Shown: piece after piece, positions 32,554 through 42,116 of the stretch
Layout: the number at the start of each line of letters is the position of its first letter
Numbering within the stretch: position 1 is the stretch's first letter
Origin: JBBQFI01 sp038321775
Lineage (GTDB): Bacteria; Verrucomicrobiota; Verrucomicrobiia; Chthoniobacterales; UBA10450
Direction: 5' to 3'
Length of the DNA: 64,000 nt
Assembly: GCA_038321775.1 (NCBI GenBank)
Contig: JBBQFI010000002.1
Location: 1 to 64,000, forward strand
Notes under the pieces: generated by a model
Database searches by the model: none
What the model saw: only the letters and a program-made list of their open reading frames with translations
What the model was told of the DNA's origin: nothing
Position numbers and translations under genes: made by a program

Positions 32554-34383
32554 GTGAAAAAAATCTGGGCCATCCTGCTGATCGCTATCGTTGTCCTGGC
32601 GAGTTATGCGCCGGCGGTGCGCGACGGATTTGTCTGGGACGATCATGCGCTCGTGCTGCGCGATCCGTTCATTCGCAGTTGGCGTTTGATCCCCGAAGGA
32701 TTTCAGCATTTCCTTTTTACCGACGCAACTCCCTCTGATTTTTACCGGCCGATCCAACGTTTAACCTACACCCTGGAATATTGCGGATTCGCTTTCCGAC
32801 CGTCGATTTTTCATTTCACCAATATCTTGTGTCATCTCGCCGCAGCGATCGCGTTCTTTTTTTTCGCCGATGAATTGCTGCGTTTCTTCGGAATCAATGA
32901 AGACCGTCGCAGAATTCCTGTTTTCATCGCGACGCTGATTTGGGCGATTCATCCGCTGAACAGCAGCGCGGTGATTTACATTTCCGGACAAGCCGATCCG
33001 CTCGCGGCAACATTCGGCTTCGCCGGCCTTTACTGCGGTTTACGGAGTCTGCGCGAGAATAAAGGAAAAGCCTGGTTATTCGTTGTTGCGGCAACGGCAG
33101 CGTTTCTTCTCAGCGTTTTGAGCAAAGAATTAGGCTTCGTCTTTCCGTTTCTTTTGCTGGCAACTCTTGCTCTCGCGCAGAATTGGATCGGATTTCGCAA
33201 TGCCATCGGTATCTTGATTTTCGTTGCCGTTGTCTATCTCAGCCTGCGTTTGCCGGCCGAGCACATTCCACCTCCACCGCGGCAGACTGCAATTCCGCTC
33301 GTTGTGAAACCGTTGCTTGTCGCCCGCGCGGCTGCGGAATACGCGTACCTGCTCGTGTTTCCGCTCGACTTGCACATGGAACGCGATGTTGAAACGCATC
33401 CAAGCGGATTTTCGGAAGCGAGCCTTACCGGCGCTTCGCTGCATGAGTTGCAAACTTTGCTCGGTATCCTGCTCATCGCGGCGATGATTTACTGGCTGGT
33501 GCGCGCACGAAAACAACCCGCTGTCTTTATCTGTCTCCTTCTCGCGCTCATCAGTTATTTGCCGATCAGCGGAATTTTTCTTCTCAACGCCACGGTGGCG
33601 GAGCACTGGATGTACTTACCGTCAGCATTTGTTTTTCTTGCCGTTTGCCTAACGATCCAAAGTTTACTGGAAACGAAAATTCTCCCGTCACGGATTGCCG
33701 CAGCCGCGGCTTTTCTCGCGATCGGCCTCCTGGCCACGCGGACATTTGACCGGACTTTCGATTGGAAAGATCAACGAACTTTTCTGGAGCAAACCATCGC
33801 GCATGGCGGCGATTCCTCCCGCATGTTGACGAATCTTGGACGTTTGGAATTAACCGAAGGGCATCTCGACCTGGCAAAAAAACATCTCGAGCTCGCTCTG
33901 CAAAAAGATCCAGATCAACCCTTCGCTCTGCTCAACCTTGCCGCCGTCGCGATTCGACAAAGCGATTTCAAAAAGGCGCACGAAATTTTGCAACGCGCAC
34001 TTGATTCTCCATTGGTCGAAGCAAAAGCACATGAGCTTCTGGCCATGCTGGAAAGCAAAGAAACCGGCAATGTGAACGTGTTGCGCATGCGTTTGGCTGC
34101 GCGCACGGGTCCGCCTGATTGGTCGATCGAGCGACGCTACATTCAGGTTCTCGAGGAAACAGGTCGCGTCGGTGATGCTCTCACGGAGTTAAAATCCTGC
34201 GTCGGAAGGCAATGGTACCGAGCGGAATCCTGGGAAATGTTGAGCGACCTTCTGACGCGAAACGGATCAAATGATGCCGCCGCCCGTGCGCATTCGATCG
34301 CACAGGATTTTGACGTTCACCTGGCGGAGCAAAATTATTTAGCGTCGAATTCTTCGATCGCCGCAAGAAACGACGGCAAATAG
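32554..34383 (+). CDS. TMTC-like multi-pass membrane protein with C-terminal TPR repeats
   Basis: A 609-residue protein that starts at a GTG with a hydrophobic signal-anchor. The N-terminal two thirds has about ten transmembrane helices. The first loop contains FVWDDHALVLRDPFIRSW, the Asp-Asp motif of GT-C glycosyltransferases of the TMTC/DUF1736 type, and FYRPIQRLTYTLEY and HPLNSSAVIYISGQAD are further landmarks. The last 190 residues hold three or four TPR units (for example LTNLGRLELTEGHLDLAKKHLELAL). Eukaryotic TMTC proteins are O-mannosyltransferases; activity here is unproven. The 3' end overlaps the convergent recQ gene by 49 bases. Confidence 0.83.
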   Translation: MKKIWAILLIAIVVLASYAPAVRDGFVWDDHALVLRDPFIRSWRLIPEGFQHFLFTDATPSDFYRPIQRLTYTLEYCGFAFRPSIFHFTNILCHLAAAIAFFFFADELLRFFGINEDRRRIPVFIATLIWAIHPLNSSAVIYISGQADPLAATFGFAGLYCGLRSLRENKGKAWLFVVAATAAFLLSVLSKELGFVFPFLLLATLALAQNWIGFRNAIGILIFVAVVYLSLRLPAEHIPPPPRQTAIPLVVKPLLVARAAAEYAYLLVFPLDLHMERDVETHPSGFSEASLTGASLHELQTLLGILLIAAMIYWLVRARKQPAVFICLLLALISYLPISGIFLLNATVAEHWMYLPSAFVFLAVCLTIQSLLETKILPSRIAAAAAFLAIGLLATRTFDRTFDWKDQRTFLEQTIAHGGDSSRMLTNLGRLELTEGHLDLAKKHLELALQKDPDQPFALLNLAAVAIRQSDFKKAHEILQRALDSPLVEAKAHELLAMLESKETGNVNVLRMRLAARTGPPDWSIERRYIQVLEETGRVGDALTELKSCVGRQWYRAESWEMLSDLLTRNGSNDAAARAHSIAQDFDVHLAEQNYLASNSSIAARNDGK

Positions 34384-36455
34384 CGTTCCGCTTTCAGGTC
34401 TCCGACACCGCGAATCTTTCGACCGGCGGAAACGGAGCGAGGTTTGAGACGGGCAAACGCGCGCAACGTTTCATCCGGAAAAATAACGTAGGCTGGAAGA
34501 TTCCCGTTCTCGCGCGCAAGTGTAAGCCGCACTTTTTTTAGTTGCTCGAAAAGTTCAGTGTCGGATGGCGGCAAATCCTCAGCGGTCGCCGATTTCGTTT
34601 TTGCTTTACGCGTCCGAATATTTTCAGACACAGCCGCGCGTTGCGGCCAGCGCAGCGCATAATCGACTGCGCCTTTCATGATCTCCTCTCCGCGATCAGT
34701 CAGTGTGACCATCGGATATTGGCCTCCCGTAGAAACGAGCATTCCGCTTTCCTGCAATTCGCGCAGGAGTTGATTGCAATACGCAACGCCCTCCGCCTTG
34801 AGTAATCCGTAAGTGGAAAGCTGATCGAGGCGCGCGTCGATGATTTCGCGCGAACGACTGCCGACAAGCGTTTGCACGATTCGGCCCCGTCCGAATTTCG
34901 GTTGCCATCCTTCGTGCGTCCGCACTGACATTCGCGCCACGCCACTCAATGCTTTCCGCACAATCAACGTGTCTTCTTCACTCGGCGCGATCGCCGGTCC
35001 GGCGGTTTCCAGGCAGATGTCGCAATTGCCGCACGGCGTCGGATCCGCTTCGCCAAAATAACGCAAGATCGTTTGCTGACGGCAAACGCGCGCATAGGCG
35101 AAATCAACAATTGTTTTTAGTTTCGCGCGATCGCGTCGCTCTTTTTCGCGCAACTTCGCGGTATCGAATTTTAACTGCGATCCGTTCAGATCCGGCTTAA
35201 GCAAACGCGTCCCGCGCACCCGGCGCCCCGGAATATCGAAACGATCGATATATCCTTCGCGGTCGAGAATGTGCAGCGCTGAATTCAACATCATGTCGTT
35301 ACCGCCGGAATCGAGCAGACCCGTCATATCCTTGAGCGAAAGCGCGAGTTCGTGTTTCTCATCCGCTTCGCGTCGCAGCATTTCGTACGTCTCAACGATG
35401 AACGCGTGCGGCGGATTGCCTCCTTCGATGAAGAATTCCTGCACGCGCGTGTCGGCGTGATTAAAAAATAATTCGCACGTCGCAGCTTCGCCGTCCCGTC
35501 CGGCACGTCCCGCTTCCTGATAATACGCCTCGATACTTCCCGGCATTTCGAAGTGCGCAACGAAACGAAGATCCGCGCGATCGATTCCCATGCCGAAAGC
35601 GTTTGTCGCCACGACGATGTCCTTTTCGCGTCGCATGAATGCATTCTGGGCGCGCTCGCGCTCTTCATCGTTCATTCCGCCGTGATAAAGAATGCTCGAG
35701 ACGCCAGCATCCCGCAGCGTTTCGGCGACGGCCTCAACCCGCTTGCGCGTGGCGCAATAAACGATGCCGGTCTTGTGCTCGCTCACCAGCGCGCGCAAAC
35801 GTGCATGTTTTTCCGATTCGTTCGCGACTTGGGCCACGATCAATTTCAAATTCGGCCGCGCGAAACCGGCGACGAATTCACGCGGCTCGCGCAGACTGAG
35901 ATGCGTGAGAATGTCGCGACGCACATCGGGCGTGGCGGTAGCGGTAAACGCTGCCACTTGCGGCCGGCCCAGTTTTTCCAGAACGACATTCAGTCGAAAA
36001 TAATCCGGCCGGAAATCGTGGCCCCACATGGAAAGACAATGCGCTTCGTCCACGGCGAAAAGCGCGATCGTCGCCTGCCCCAGCGCGTCAATGAAGCTCC
36101 GGCTGCGAAAACGCTCCGGCGCGATGTAAACTAATTTAAACTCTCCGCGGGCGAGTGCGCGAATGCGTTCCTGCTGTTCGTTAGGCGCGATCGAGCTGTT
36201 GATTAACGTCGCCGCAATTCCGCGCCGCGCGAGCGAGTCCACTTGATCTTTCATCAGCGCGATGAGCGGCGAAACGACAATGGTCGTTCCTTCGAGCATC
36301 AATGCCGGAAGTTGATAACAGAGCGACTTGCCTCCGCCCGTTGGCATAACGACGAGCCCATCGGCACCGCTGAGGATTGCGTCGATCACTTCCTCCTGCG
36401 CATCGAGGAACTCGCGAAATCCAAAATACTTTTCGAGAGTCTGGTGGGGGGTCAT
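34335..36455 (-). CDS. recQ: ATP-dependent DNA helicase RecQ
   Basis: A 706-residue 3'-5' helicase in recombination and fork repair. Walker A is MPTGGGKSLCYQLPAL, the DEAH box and aromatic loop are VDEAHCLSMWGHDFRPDY, and motif VI is YYQEAGRAGRDG. A zinc site follows, with Cys in ARVCRQQTILRYFGE...CGNCDICLE. A winged-helix RQC domain and a C-terminal HRDC-like domain (LRAFARLKPRS to the end) complete the typical RecQ layout. The ATG at 36455 follows an in-frame TTG. It lies four bases downstream of the MFS gene, so the two are probably co-transcribed. Confidence 0.96.
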   Translation of the reverse strand: MTPHQTLEKYFGFREFLDAQEEVIDAILSGADGLVVMPTGGGKSLCYQLPALMLEGTTIVVSPLIALMKDQVDSLARRGIAATLINSSIAPNEQQERIRALARGEFKLVYIAPERFRSRSFIDALGQATIALFAVDEAHCLSMWGHDFRPDYFRLNVVLEKLGRPQVAAFTATATPDVRRDILTHLSLREPREFVAGFARPNLKLIVAQVANESEKHARLRALVSEHKTGIVYCATRKRVEAVAETLRDAGVSSILYHGGMNDEERERAQNAFMRREKDIVVATNAFGMGIDRADLRFVAHFEMPGSIEAYYQEAGRAGRDGEAATCELFFNHADTRVQEFFIEGGNPPHAFIVETYEMLRREADEKHELALSLKDMTGLLDSGGNDMMLNSALHILDREGYIDRFDIPGRRVRGTRLLKPDLNGSQLKFDTAKLREKERRDRAKLKTIVDFAYARVCRQQTILRYFGEADPTPCGNCDICLETAGPAIAPSEEDTLIVRKALSGVARMSVRTHEGWQPKFGRGRIVQTLVGSRSREIIDARLDQLSTYGLLKAEGVAYCNQLLRELQESGMLVSTGGQYPMVTLTDRGEEIMKGAVDYALRWPQRAAVSENIRTRKAKTKSATAEDLPPSDTELFEQLKKVRLTLARENGNLPAYVIFPDETLRAFARLKPRSVSAGRKIRGVGDLKAERYLPSFLAAIEEFDAK

Positions 36456-36459
36456 CAAT

Positions 36460-37731
36460 CTAAACTATAGCGTTCTCAACCGCCGCGGTGTCGCGCGCGA
36501 GGAATTTCATGCCGAGCAGCCATATGATACCCGAGACCAGCATCGCACCGGTAACGAATAAAAACGCAATCCTGATATTGGTGTGCCCTCCTACAAAGCC
36601 GATTGAAGGAAACGCCAAGAGATCGCCCAGCACGTGAATGACGAAAATGTTGAGAGCGAAGGCCATTGCGCGCAGCGATGGCAGCGAGACGTTTGCAATG
36701 GCGGTGTTGGAGGGGCCGGTGTTCAAGAACAAGAAAAAGATCGCGATGAACATCGGCAACCACGCCATCGGAAATGGGATGTAGAGGCTCACGACGAAAA
36801 AGGGACAGGCAATAATCATACCCCATCCAGAGATCAGGAAATCGGCGCTGGGAAACTTCCGCCGCAATTTATCGGCAAGCCACCCGCCGCTCAGCGTCGA
36901 AGTGAGTCCCGCGACAACGGTCACGGCTCCGAAAATTGTTTTCCCACTCGCTGAAGGTTGCCCGCGGAAGCGCAAATATTCCGCGATCCAAAAACCGAGC
37001 CCGGCCACGGCAAACGTCATCGTGGCTTGCGCGAATGTGTTGAATGTGAAAGAACGAATACGAAAAAGCGCAAGGTAATCGCGAATGCGCGGTCTTTTCT
37101 TTATCGATGGATTGGCGTTCGTCGTCCGGGGATCGCGGCGGAAAAAACAAAGCAGAGCCAACACCAAACCCGGCGGGGTCACGAGATAAAAAGCCCAGCG
37201 CCATCCGAAATGTGCGCCAACCTGTCCGCCCAAGACATATCCGAGTGCGCTGCCGACGGGAATCGCGGAGCAAAATACCGCCATGACGCGCCCTCGACTT
37301 TCGATCGGGAATAGATCCGCCAGAATGGTGGGCGCGGCTGGTCCATAACCGCCCTCGCCGATCCCGACCAAGACTCGAGTGAGGACGAGAATCGCAAAGC
37401 TCCCGGCGAGACCAGTAGCGCCGCTTGCGAAACTCCAGAGCGCGACGGCGCATCCGCAAATGATCCAGCGGGAAAATCGATCTGCCAGCCAGCCGAGTAG
37501 AGGCGCGCTCACCATGTATGTGACGAGAAAAGCATCGCCGAGAAGGCCGGTCCTTGTCATCGCGTAGGGGTCGTTAGGCGCAAAAAAAGTCGCGCGAATC
37601 TCAGGCTCGAGTGCGGCAAGAATTTGGCGATCGATATAATTAAAAAGATTAATGCCGAGCAAGAGCGCGAGCGAAGACCAGGCGCCGGGAAGTGCTGTAT
37701 GGCGTTTTGAACTAGCCGATTCGCCTGGCAT
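36460..37731 (-). CDS. Spinster-type MFS transporter
   Basis: A 423-residue, twelve-helix major facilitator. Helix 1 reads LLLGINLFNYIDRQILAAL, the hallmark of the Spinster/Spns group, and the loop between helices 2 and 3 has LLGWLADRFSRW (MFS motif A). GIGEGGYGPAAPTILADLFP in helix 4-5 is also typical. Eukaryotic Spns1 exports lysophospholipids and Spns2 sphingosine phosphate. The start I chose at 37731 removes 27 non-membrane residues. It diverges by 52 bases from an Aas-like acyltransferase gene; in E. coli, Aas is paired with the MFS lysophospholipid flippase LplT. A similar role here is inferred from that context. Confidence 0.88.
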   Translation of the reverse strand: MPGESASSKRHTALPGAWSSLALLLGINLFNYIDRQILAALEPEIRATFFAPNDPYAMTRTGLLGDAFLVTYMVSAPLLGWLADRFSRWIICGCAVALWSFASGATGLAGSFAILVLTRVLVGIGEGGYGPAAPTILADLFPIESRGRVMAVFCSAIPVGSALGYVLGGQVGAHFGWRWAFYLVTPPGLVLALLCFFRRDPRTTNANPSIKKRPRIRDYLALFRIRSFTFNTFAQATMTFAVAGLGFWIAEYLRFRGQPSASGKTIFGAVTVVAGLTSTLSGGWLADKLRRKFPSADFLISGWGMIIACPFFVVSLYIPFPMAWLPMFIAIFFLFLNTGPSNTAIANVSLPSLRAMAFALNIFVIHVLGDLLAFPSIGFVGGHTNIRIAFLFVTGAMLVSGIIWLLGMKFLARDTAAVENAIV

Positions 37732-37783
37732 AACAGAAATGCCGATTGCAGTGCGCGTCGTGCAGATTGTAAATGATAAAGCA

Positions 37784-39985
37784 ATGATGGGATCGAGCTT
37801 CAGCGAACGCATCGTTTATTTCATCGGCTTGGGAATCGGCCGCTTGATTTATCGCGTGCGAACGCTCGGCGCGGAGAATCTCCCGGCCAGCGGTTTTTTG
37901 CTCTTGCCTAATCATATTTCGTTCGTGGACGCGATCGTGTTGCAACTCGCTTGTCCGCGCCGGATCCGCTTCATCGTCGATCAGGAATATTATCGGAATC
38001 GAATTCTGCATCCGATCCTGCGCATCGCCGGCTGCATCCCAATCACGCCGCGCCGCGCGAAGGATGCGATGCGCGCGGCCGCGGAAAAAATTCGCGCCGG
38101 TGAAGTGGTATGTCTTTTTCCGGAGGGACAACTCAGCCGCTCGGGAACTTTGCTGCGATTGCGACGCGGCTACGAACTGATCGCGCGCGAGGCGGATTCA
38201 CCGGTCGTCCCAGTCTGGCTCGATCGCTTGTGGGGATCGATCTTTTCCTTTAAAGGCGGCCGTTATTTTTCAAAATGGCCCAAACAATTTCCTTATGGAG
38301 TTCTCGTGGACTTCGGCGAGGCGCTCGCGCCTAACGAATCGGACATCGCCACGGTCCGGGAAAAATTACTCGAACTTGGCGAGCGCGCCTACAACGAACG
38401 TCCGATTCTGTGCGGACATCTCGGGGCGGAATCGTTGCGAGGGTTGAAGCGACATCCATTTCGCACGGCGGTTATCGATGGTTTTGATGGAACAACTTTA
38501 TCGAGCGGAAAACTGCTCGGCGCAGCCATCGCGCTTGGTCGTCATCTCAGAAAAGTGTATCCGGAAAAACGAATCGGAATCGTGCTGCCACCGGGCAAAG
38601 GAGCGGTTGTCGCGAATGTCGCCGTAACACTCGCCGGAAAAATTCCGGTGAATGTGAATTTCACGAGCGCGCGCGAATCGATCGAATCCTCGATCGAACA
38701 GGCTGAGCTGCGCACAATTATTTCTGCGAGCGTCCTCGCAAAACGGTTACCCGATTTTCCCTGGTCATCGCAACGCGTGCAGCTCGACGAAGTGTTGCCG
38801 AAAATGAAAGCAACGATTCTCGCGTGGTGGATTCTCGCGCTTTTAACTCCAGCGCGTTTGCTCGCGCGAGTGCTGCGACTTCCGCGCGTGGGCGATCACG
38901 AAGAAGCGCTGCTCCTTTTCACGAGCGGAAGCGCCGGCAAACCGAAAGGAGTTGTCCTGAGTCATCGCAATATCCTCGGCAACGTCTCGCAATTCGCCGT
39001 CATTCTTGATGCGCGCAAAGACGATCTCATCCTGGCGACATTGCCGTTTTTTCACAGCTTCGGATGCACGGTCACGCTGTGGTACCCCATGATCGAGGGC
39101 GTGCCCATTCTCACATTTCCGACGCCGTTGGAAACAGCCAAAATCGCCGGCCTGGTCGAGAAGCACAAAGCGACGCTCATTCTCGCAGCTCCCACTTTCC
39201 TGCGCGGCTACATGCGAAAAGCAGAGCCGCAACAATTGCGCAGCGTGCGTCTCGTCATTACCGGCGCGGAAAAATTGCCACTCGATCTGGCCGAGGCGTT
39301 TGAAAAGCGTTTCGGCAAACACGTTTTTGAGGGTTACGGATTGACGGAAACGTCCCCGGTCGTGAGCGTCAATCTTCCCGAACCCAAACCGAGAAAACCG
39401 GGCGAGTTAGTGCAGCCGTCGAGCCGCGTGGGTTCGACCGGGAAAATGGCTCCCGGCATTGCGGCTCATATTCGCGATCCGGAAACGGATCGAAAACTTT
39501 CCCTGCACGAAAGCGGGATGCTCTGGTTGCGCGGACCAAACATTTTCGAAGGATATTTGCACGATCCCGAGCGCACGACAGAAGTTTTGCAGGATGGCTG
39601 GTTCAAGAGCGGTGACCTGGGACGGTTTGACGAAGATGGTTTTCTCTTCATCGAGGGACGCCTTTCCCGTTTTTCAAAAATCGGTGGTGAAATGGTTCCG
39701 CACGAAGCGATCGAGCAGCGCATTAATAACTCGTTAGGCATCGATGCCGAATCCGACCGCCTCATTGCCCTCGTCGGAGTGCCGGATGCGGCAAAGGGAG
39801 AAGCGCTCATTCTCCTGAGCGCGATTGATATCGATCTGCAAAAATTGCGCGCAAGCTTGAGCGAAGCTGGCGTACCGAATCTTTGGATTCCAAAAGCCAT
39901 TCGACGCATTGACGCGATTCCACTTCTCGCTTCCGGAAAACTGAATCTCGCGAGATGCAAGGAACTGGCAGAACAGGGCGCTTGA
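37784..39985 (+). CDS. aas: Fused lysophospholipid acyltransferase / acyl-ACP synthetase (Aas-like)
   Basis: A 733-residue bifunctional protein. Residues 1-200 are a PlsC-type acyltransferase with LPNHISFVDA (HX4D), the FPEGQLSRSG block and a membrane-associating N-terminus. Residues 230-733 are an acyl-activating enzyme with the AMP loop LLFTSGSAGKPKG, FEGYGLTETSPVVS and GWFKSGDLGRFDEDGFLFIEGR. Together they match Aas, which activates a fatty acid on ACP and re-acylates 2-acyl-lysophospholipid at the inner membrane. An adjacent ATG at 37787 is equally possible. It carries two CCTAACGA words (38330, 39731), one in each orientation. Confidence 0.92.
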   Translation: MMGSSFSERIVYFIGLGIGRLIYRVRTLGAENLPASGFLLLPNHISFVDAIVLQLACPRRIRFIVDQEYYRNRILHPILRIAGCIPITPRRAKDAMRAAAEKIRAGEVVCLFPEGQLSRSGTLLRLRRGYELIAREADSPVVPVWLDRLWGSIFSFKGGRYFSKWPKQFPYGVLVDFGEALAPNESDIATVREKLLELGERAYNERPILCGHLGAESLRGLKRHPFRTAVIDGFDGTTLSSGKLLGAAIALGRHLRKVYPEKRIGIVLPPGKGAVVANVAVTLAGKIPVNVNFTSARESIESSIEQAELRTIISASVLAKRLPDFPWSSQRVQLDEVLPKMKATILAWWILALLTPARLLARVLRLPRVGDHEEALLLFTSGSAGKPKGVVLSHRNILGNVSQFAVILDARKDDLILATLPFFHSFGCTVTLWYPMIEGVPILTFPTPLETAKIAGLVEKHKATLILAAPTFLRGYMRKAEPQQLRSVRLVITGAEKLPLDLAEAFEKRFGKHVFEGYGLTETSPVVSVNLPEPKPRKPGELVQPSSRVGSTGKMAPGIAAHIRDPETDRKLSLHESGMLWLRGPNIFEGYLHDPERTTEVLQDGWFKSGDLGRFDEDGFLFIEGRLSRFSKIGGEMVPHEAIEQRINNSLGIDAESDRLIALVGVPDAAKGEALILLSAIDIDLQKLRASLSEAGVPNLWIPKAIRRIDAIPLLASGKLNLARCKELAEQGA

Positions 39986-40030
39986 ATACAACAAGCGCGT
40001 AAAGCGTCTCTCATTCTCGATTCATTGATA

Positions 40031-41158
40031 ATGGAGCACGACGGCGAACAAGCGGTTCCTGAAATCGCCGAGGATGAAACCGCAACACCGCGTATTCGGT
40101 TGCCAGACTTATTGCGTGGACCGTTCGACATTCGATCGCTCGCACTCAGCGGCCTCTTCATTCTCGCACTCTTTTATACGATTTACTTCATGCGCGGCGT
40201 GCTCCTCCCGCTCGTGCTCGCGTTGTTGCTCAGTTATCTGCTGCGTCCCATCGTTCGCGTTTTTGGAAAACTGCACATCCGTCCGCTGATCGGAGCAGCT
40301 CTGATTCTGCTCGCGGTTATTGGAAGCATTGGATACGGAGTTTATTCTCTCGCCACACCTGCGGCGGGTTGGATTGCGAGCGCGCCTTACAGCGTGGAAC
40401 AACTGCAGTGGAAACTGCTTCCACTCAAACAACCGATGCAGAGCGTCGCGAAAGCCAGTGGCGAAATCGAAAAACTGACAACGGCCGACAACACGCAAGC
40501 GAAAACAGCTGTCGAAGTGAAGCGCCATCCGATCACCGATATCCTCTTCGTGCAAACGCCCGAGCTGGCGATTGGCGCCGTCACGATGTTGATCCTGCTT
40601 TATTTTCTTCTCGCCTACGATGGCGTTTTTCTCGCGAAGGTAATTAAACTTCTTCCCACGCTCTCAGACAAGAAACGCGCGGTTTCGATCGCGAATGACA
40701 TCGAGTCGCATGTCTCGCGTTATTTGCTCACCATTACCATCATCAATGCGTGTCTTGGCGTCGCAGTCGGCATCACGGTTGGTTTCCTTGGCTTGCGCAA
40801 TCCAATCATGTGGGGCGTGATGGCAGCGGTACTGAATTTTGTTCCTTATCTCGGCGCGCTTACAGGAATTATCTGTATGACACTTGGCGCCGTGCTGAGT
40901 TTCAACAGTTTCAGCTATGCCCTGTTATTCCCGGCGATTTATCTGGTTTTCGCGACACTCGAAGGAAACTTCATCACTCCATGGGTCATGGGCCGATCGC
41001 TGACGCTGAATCCCGTGATGGTTTTATTATCGCTCATCTTCTGGGGTTGGATGTGGGGAATCGCCGGAGTTATTCTGGCCGTTCCGATCCTTGCTGCCTT
41101 CAAGATTTTTTGCGCCCACATAAAACCGATGGAACCGCTGGCAGAATTTCTGAGTTAG
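40031..41158 (+). CDS. AI-2E family transporter (PerM/YhhQ-type permease)
   Basis: A 375-residue membrane protein of the AI-2E/UPF0118 family. Helices 1-2 lie at about residues 40-80 (YFMRGVLLPLVLALLLSYLLRPIV) and another at 95-115. A soluble stretch of about 80 residues follows, then a cluster of helices with LGLRNPIMWGVMAAVLNFVPYLGA and a final FWGWMWGIAGVILAVPILAA, both strong family motifs. Members export autoinducer-2 or act as Na+/H+ antiporters; the substrate here is open. The ATG at 40031 is preferred to a TTG two codons earlier. Confidence 0.9.
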   Translation: MEHDGEQAVPEIAEDETATPRIRLPDLLRGPFDIRSLALSGLFILALFYTIYFMRGVLLPLVLALLLSYLLRPIVRVFGKLHIRPLIGAALILLAVIGSIGYGVYSLATPAAGWIASAPYSVEQLQWKLLPLKQPMQSVAKASGEIEKLTTADNTQAKTAVEVKRHPITDILFVQTPELAIGAVTMLILLYFLLAYDGVFLAKVIKLLPTLSDKKRAVSIANDIESHVSRYLLTITIINACLGVAVGITVGFLGLRNPIMWGVMAAVLNFVPYLGALTGIICMTLGAVLSFNSFSYALLFPAIYLVFATLEGNFITPWVMGRSLTLNPVMVLLSLIFWGWMWGIAGVILAVPILAAFKIFCAHIKPMEPLAEFLS

Positions 41159-41175
41159 CTGCAAAAGCGCATGGG

Positions 41176-41247
41176 TGCCAGGGGGGAGAGTTGAACTCCC
41201 GACCAAGGGCTTATGAGTCCCCTGCTCTACCACTGAGCTACCCTGGC
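41176..41247 (-). tRNA. tRNA with anticodon CAU (Met elongator or Ile2)
   Basis: A 72-nt cloverleaf on the minus strand. Acceptor GCCAGGG pairs with CCCTGGC, the D arm is GCTC...GAGC, the loop CTCATAA gives CAU, and the T arm is GGGAG-TTCAACT-CTCCC with discriminator A. The anticodon stem has a G-U at 27-43 and an A-G mismatch at 31-39. CCA is not encoded. The acceptor is not that of an initiator. Elongator Met and lysidine-modified Ile2 cannot be separated by eye. Confidence 0.88.
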
Positions 41248-41333
41248 GCCGCGGGTTTCCAAGCAACTTGCAGACCCGCTCGTGTCAAGGGCCTAACGAG
41301 TCTGGCCGCGCAATTCGCCGCCAACGCCCGCCT

Positions 41334-42113
41334 TCACTCTTTCGATAAATAAGTCGCGAGATCTTTTTTGCGACCGCGCACCGCAGCCATGAAGCAAACA
41401 CCCTGATGCTGTTGCACAGCCCCAACCCATCCTTCCTGATCGACATAACGCCAGCCCTTGAAAACGGAATCGGCGCCGTCTTTTTGTTTTTCCGTCGGAA
41501 ACAAAAAGAACTGCATGCGTTTTTCGCCGACGCCGATTTGTGCGACTTGATGACCTTCATCGTCATCGAAAACGCGGTAGCCAACTGTGCGCAAACGCGC
41601 GAATTCCGGAGGGACATCGTAATGCTCGAGATGATGTTTCATAAAAAACAGATCTGTGAGGTCGCCGGCATCGGTCGTCAGGGGTTGAAGCTGCGACATG
41701 CGCGTGCCGCTTGCCACCGTGAGTAATTTTCGCGCCGTGACGGAACCTGGAAATTCTTTCAGATGTTCCATGAAATTATGGGTCGCGATCACGAGGATGA
41801 CCGTGACGGCCAGAGCGGCCGCAACAATTGCAGGATGGCCCGCCGTTTTTCTCCAGGCACGCTTTCGCACCGCGGCGACCAGGTTTTCGTTAACGAACCA
41901 TTCCGAGGCGGTTTTCGAAACGGGAATCTCGCGCGCAAGTTCTGCGACCGCGCGATCGAGCGCCTGCTGATAGGCGAAGGCCGCGCCGGTCTGTTTGTTC
42001 CGTCGCGCGCGGAAACTCGCGATGCGCATGGAGCGATCCTGCAGACGCGTTTCCGAAAACGGCGCGCATTGCACGAGGGCGCGTTGTCGTTGCCAAATAT
42101 TAAGCCACTTCAT
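41334..42113 (-). CDS. Putative anti-sigma factor
   Basis: A 259-residue protein with one transmembrane helix (about residues 93-112, AIVAAALAVTVILVIATHNF). The cytoplasmic N-terminal half is basic and helical with an ELAREIPVSKTASEWF stretch. The outer half is a soluble domain of unknown fold with paired aromatic strands (GWRYVDQEGWVGAVQQHQGVCFMAAV). It follows an ECF-like sigma gene by three bases on the same strand. Topology and coupling are typical of anti-sigma factors. I see no classic zinc-binding anti-sigma HxxxCxxC motif, so the call rests on context and topology. Confidence 0.7.
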   Translation of the reverse strand: MKWLNIWQRQRALVQCAPFSETRLQDRSMRIASFRARRNKQTGAAFAYQQALDRAVAELAREIPVSKTASEWFVNENLVAAVRKRAWRKTAGHPAIVAAALAVTVILVIATHNFMEHLKEFPGSVTARKLLTVASGTRMSQLQPLTTDAGDLTDLFFMKHHLEHYDVPPEFARLRTVGYRVFDDDEGHQVAQIGVGEKRMQFFLFPTEKQKDGADSVFKGWRYVDQEGWVGAVQQHQGVCFMAAVRGRKKDLATYLSKE

Positions 42114-42116
42114 CGC

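Noticed and set aside
36256..37731. The MFS gene as part of a recQ repair operon with a shared function.
   Set aside because: Close spacing shows probable co-transcription only; the transporter's divergent partner, the Aas-like gene, gives a better functional match.
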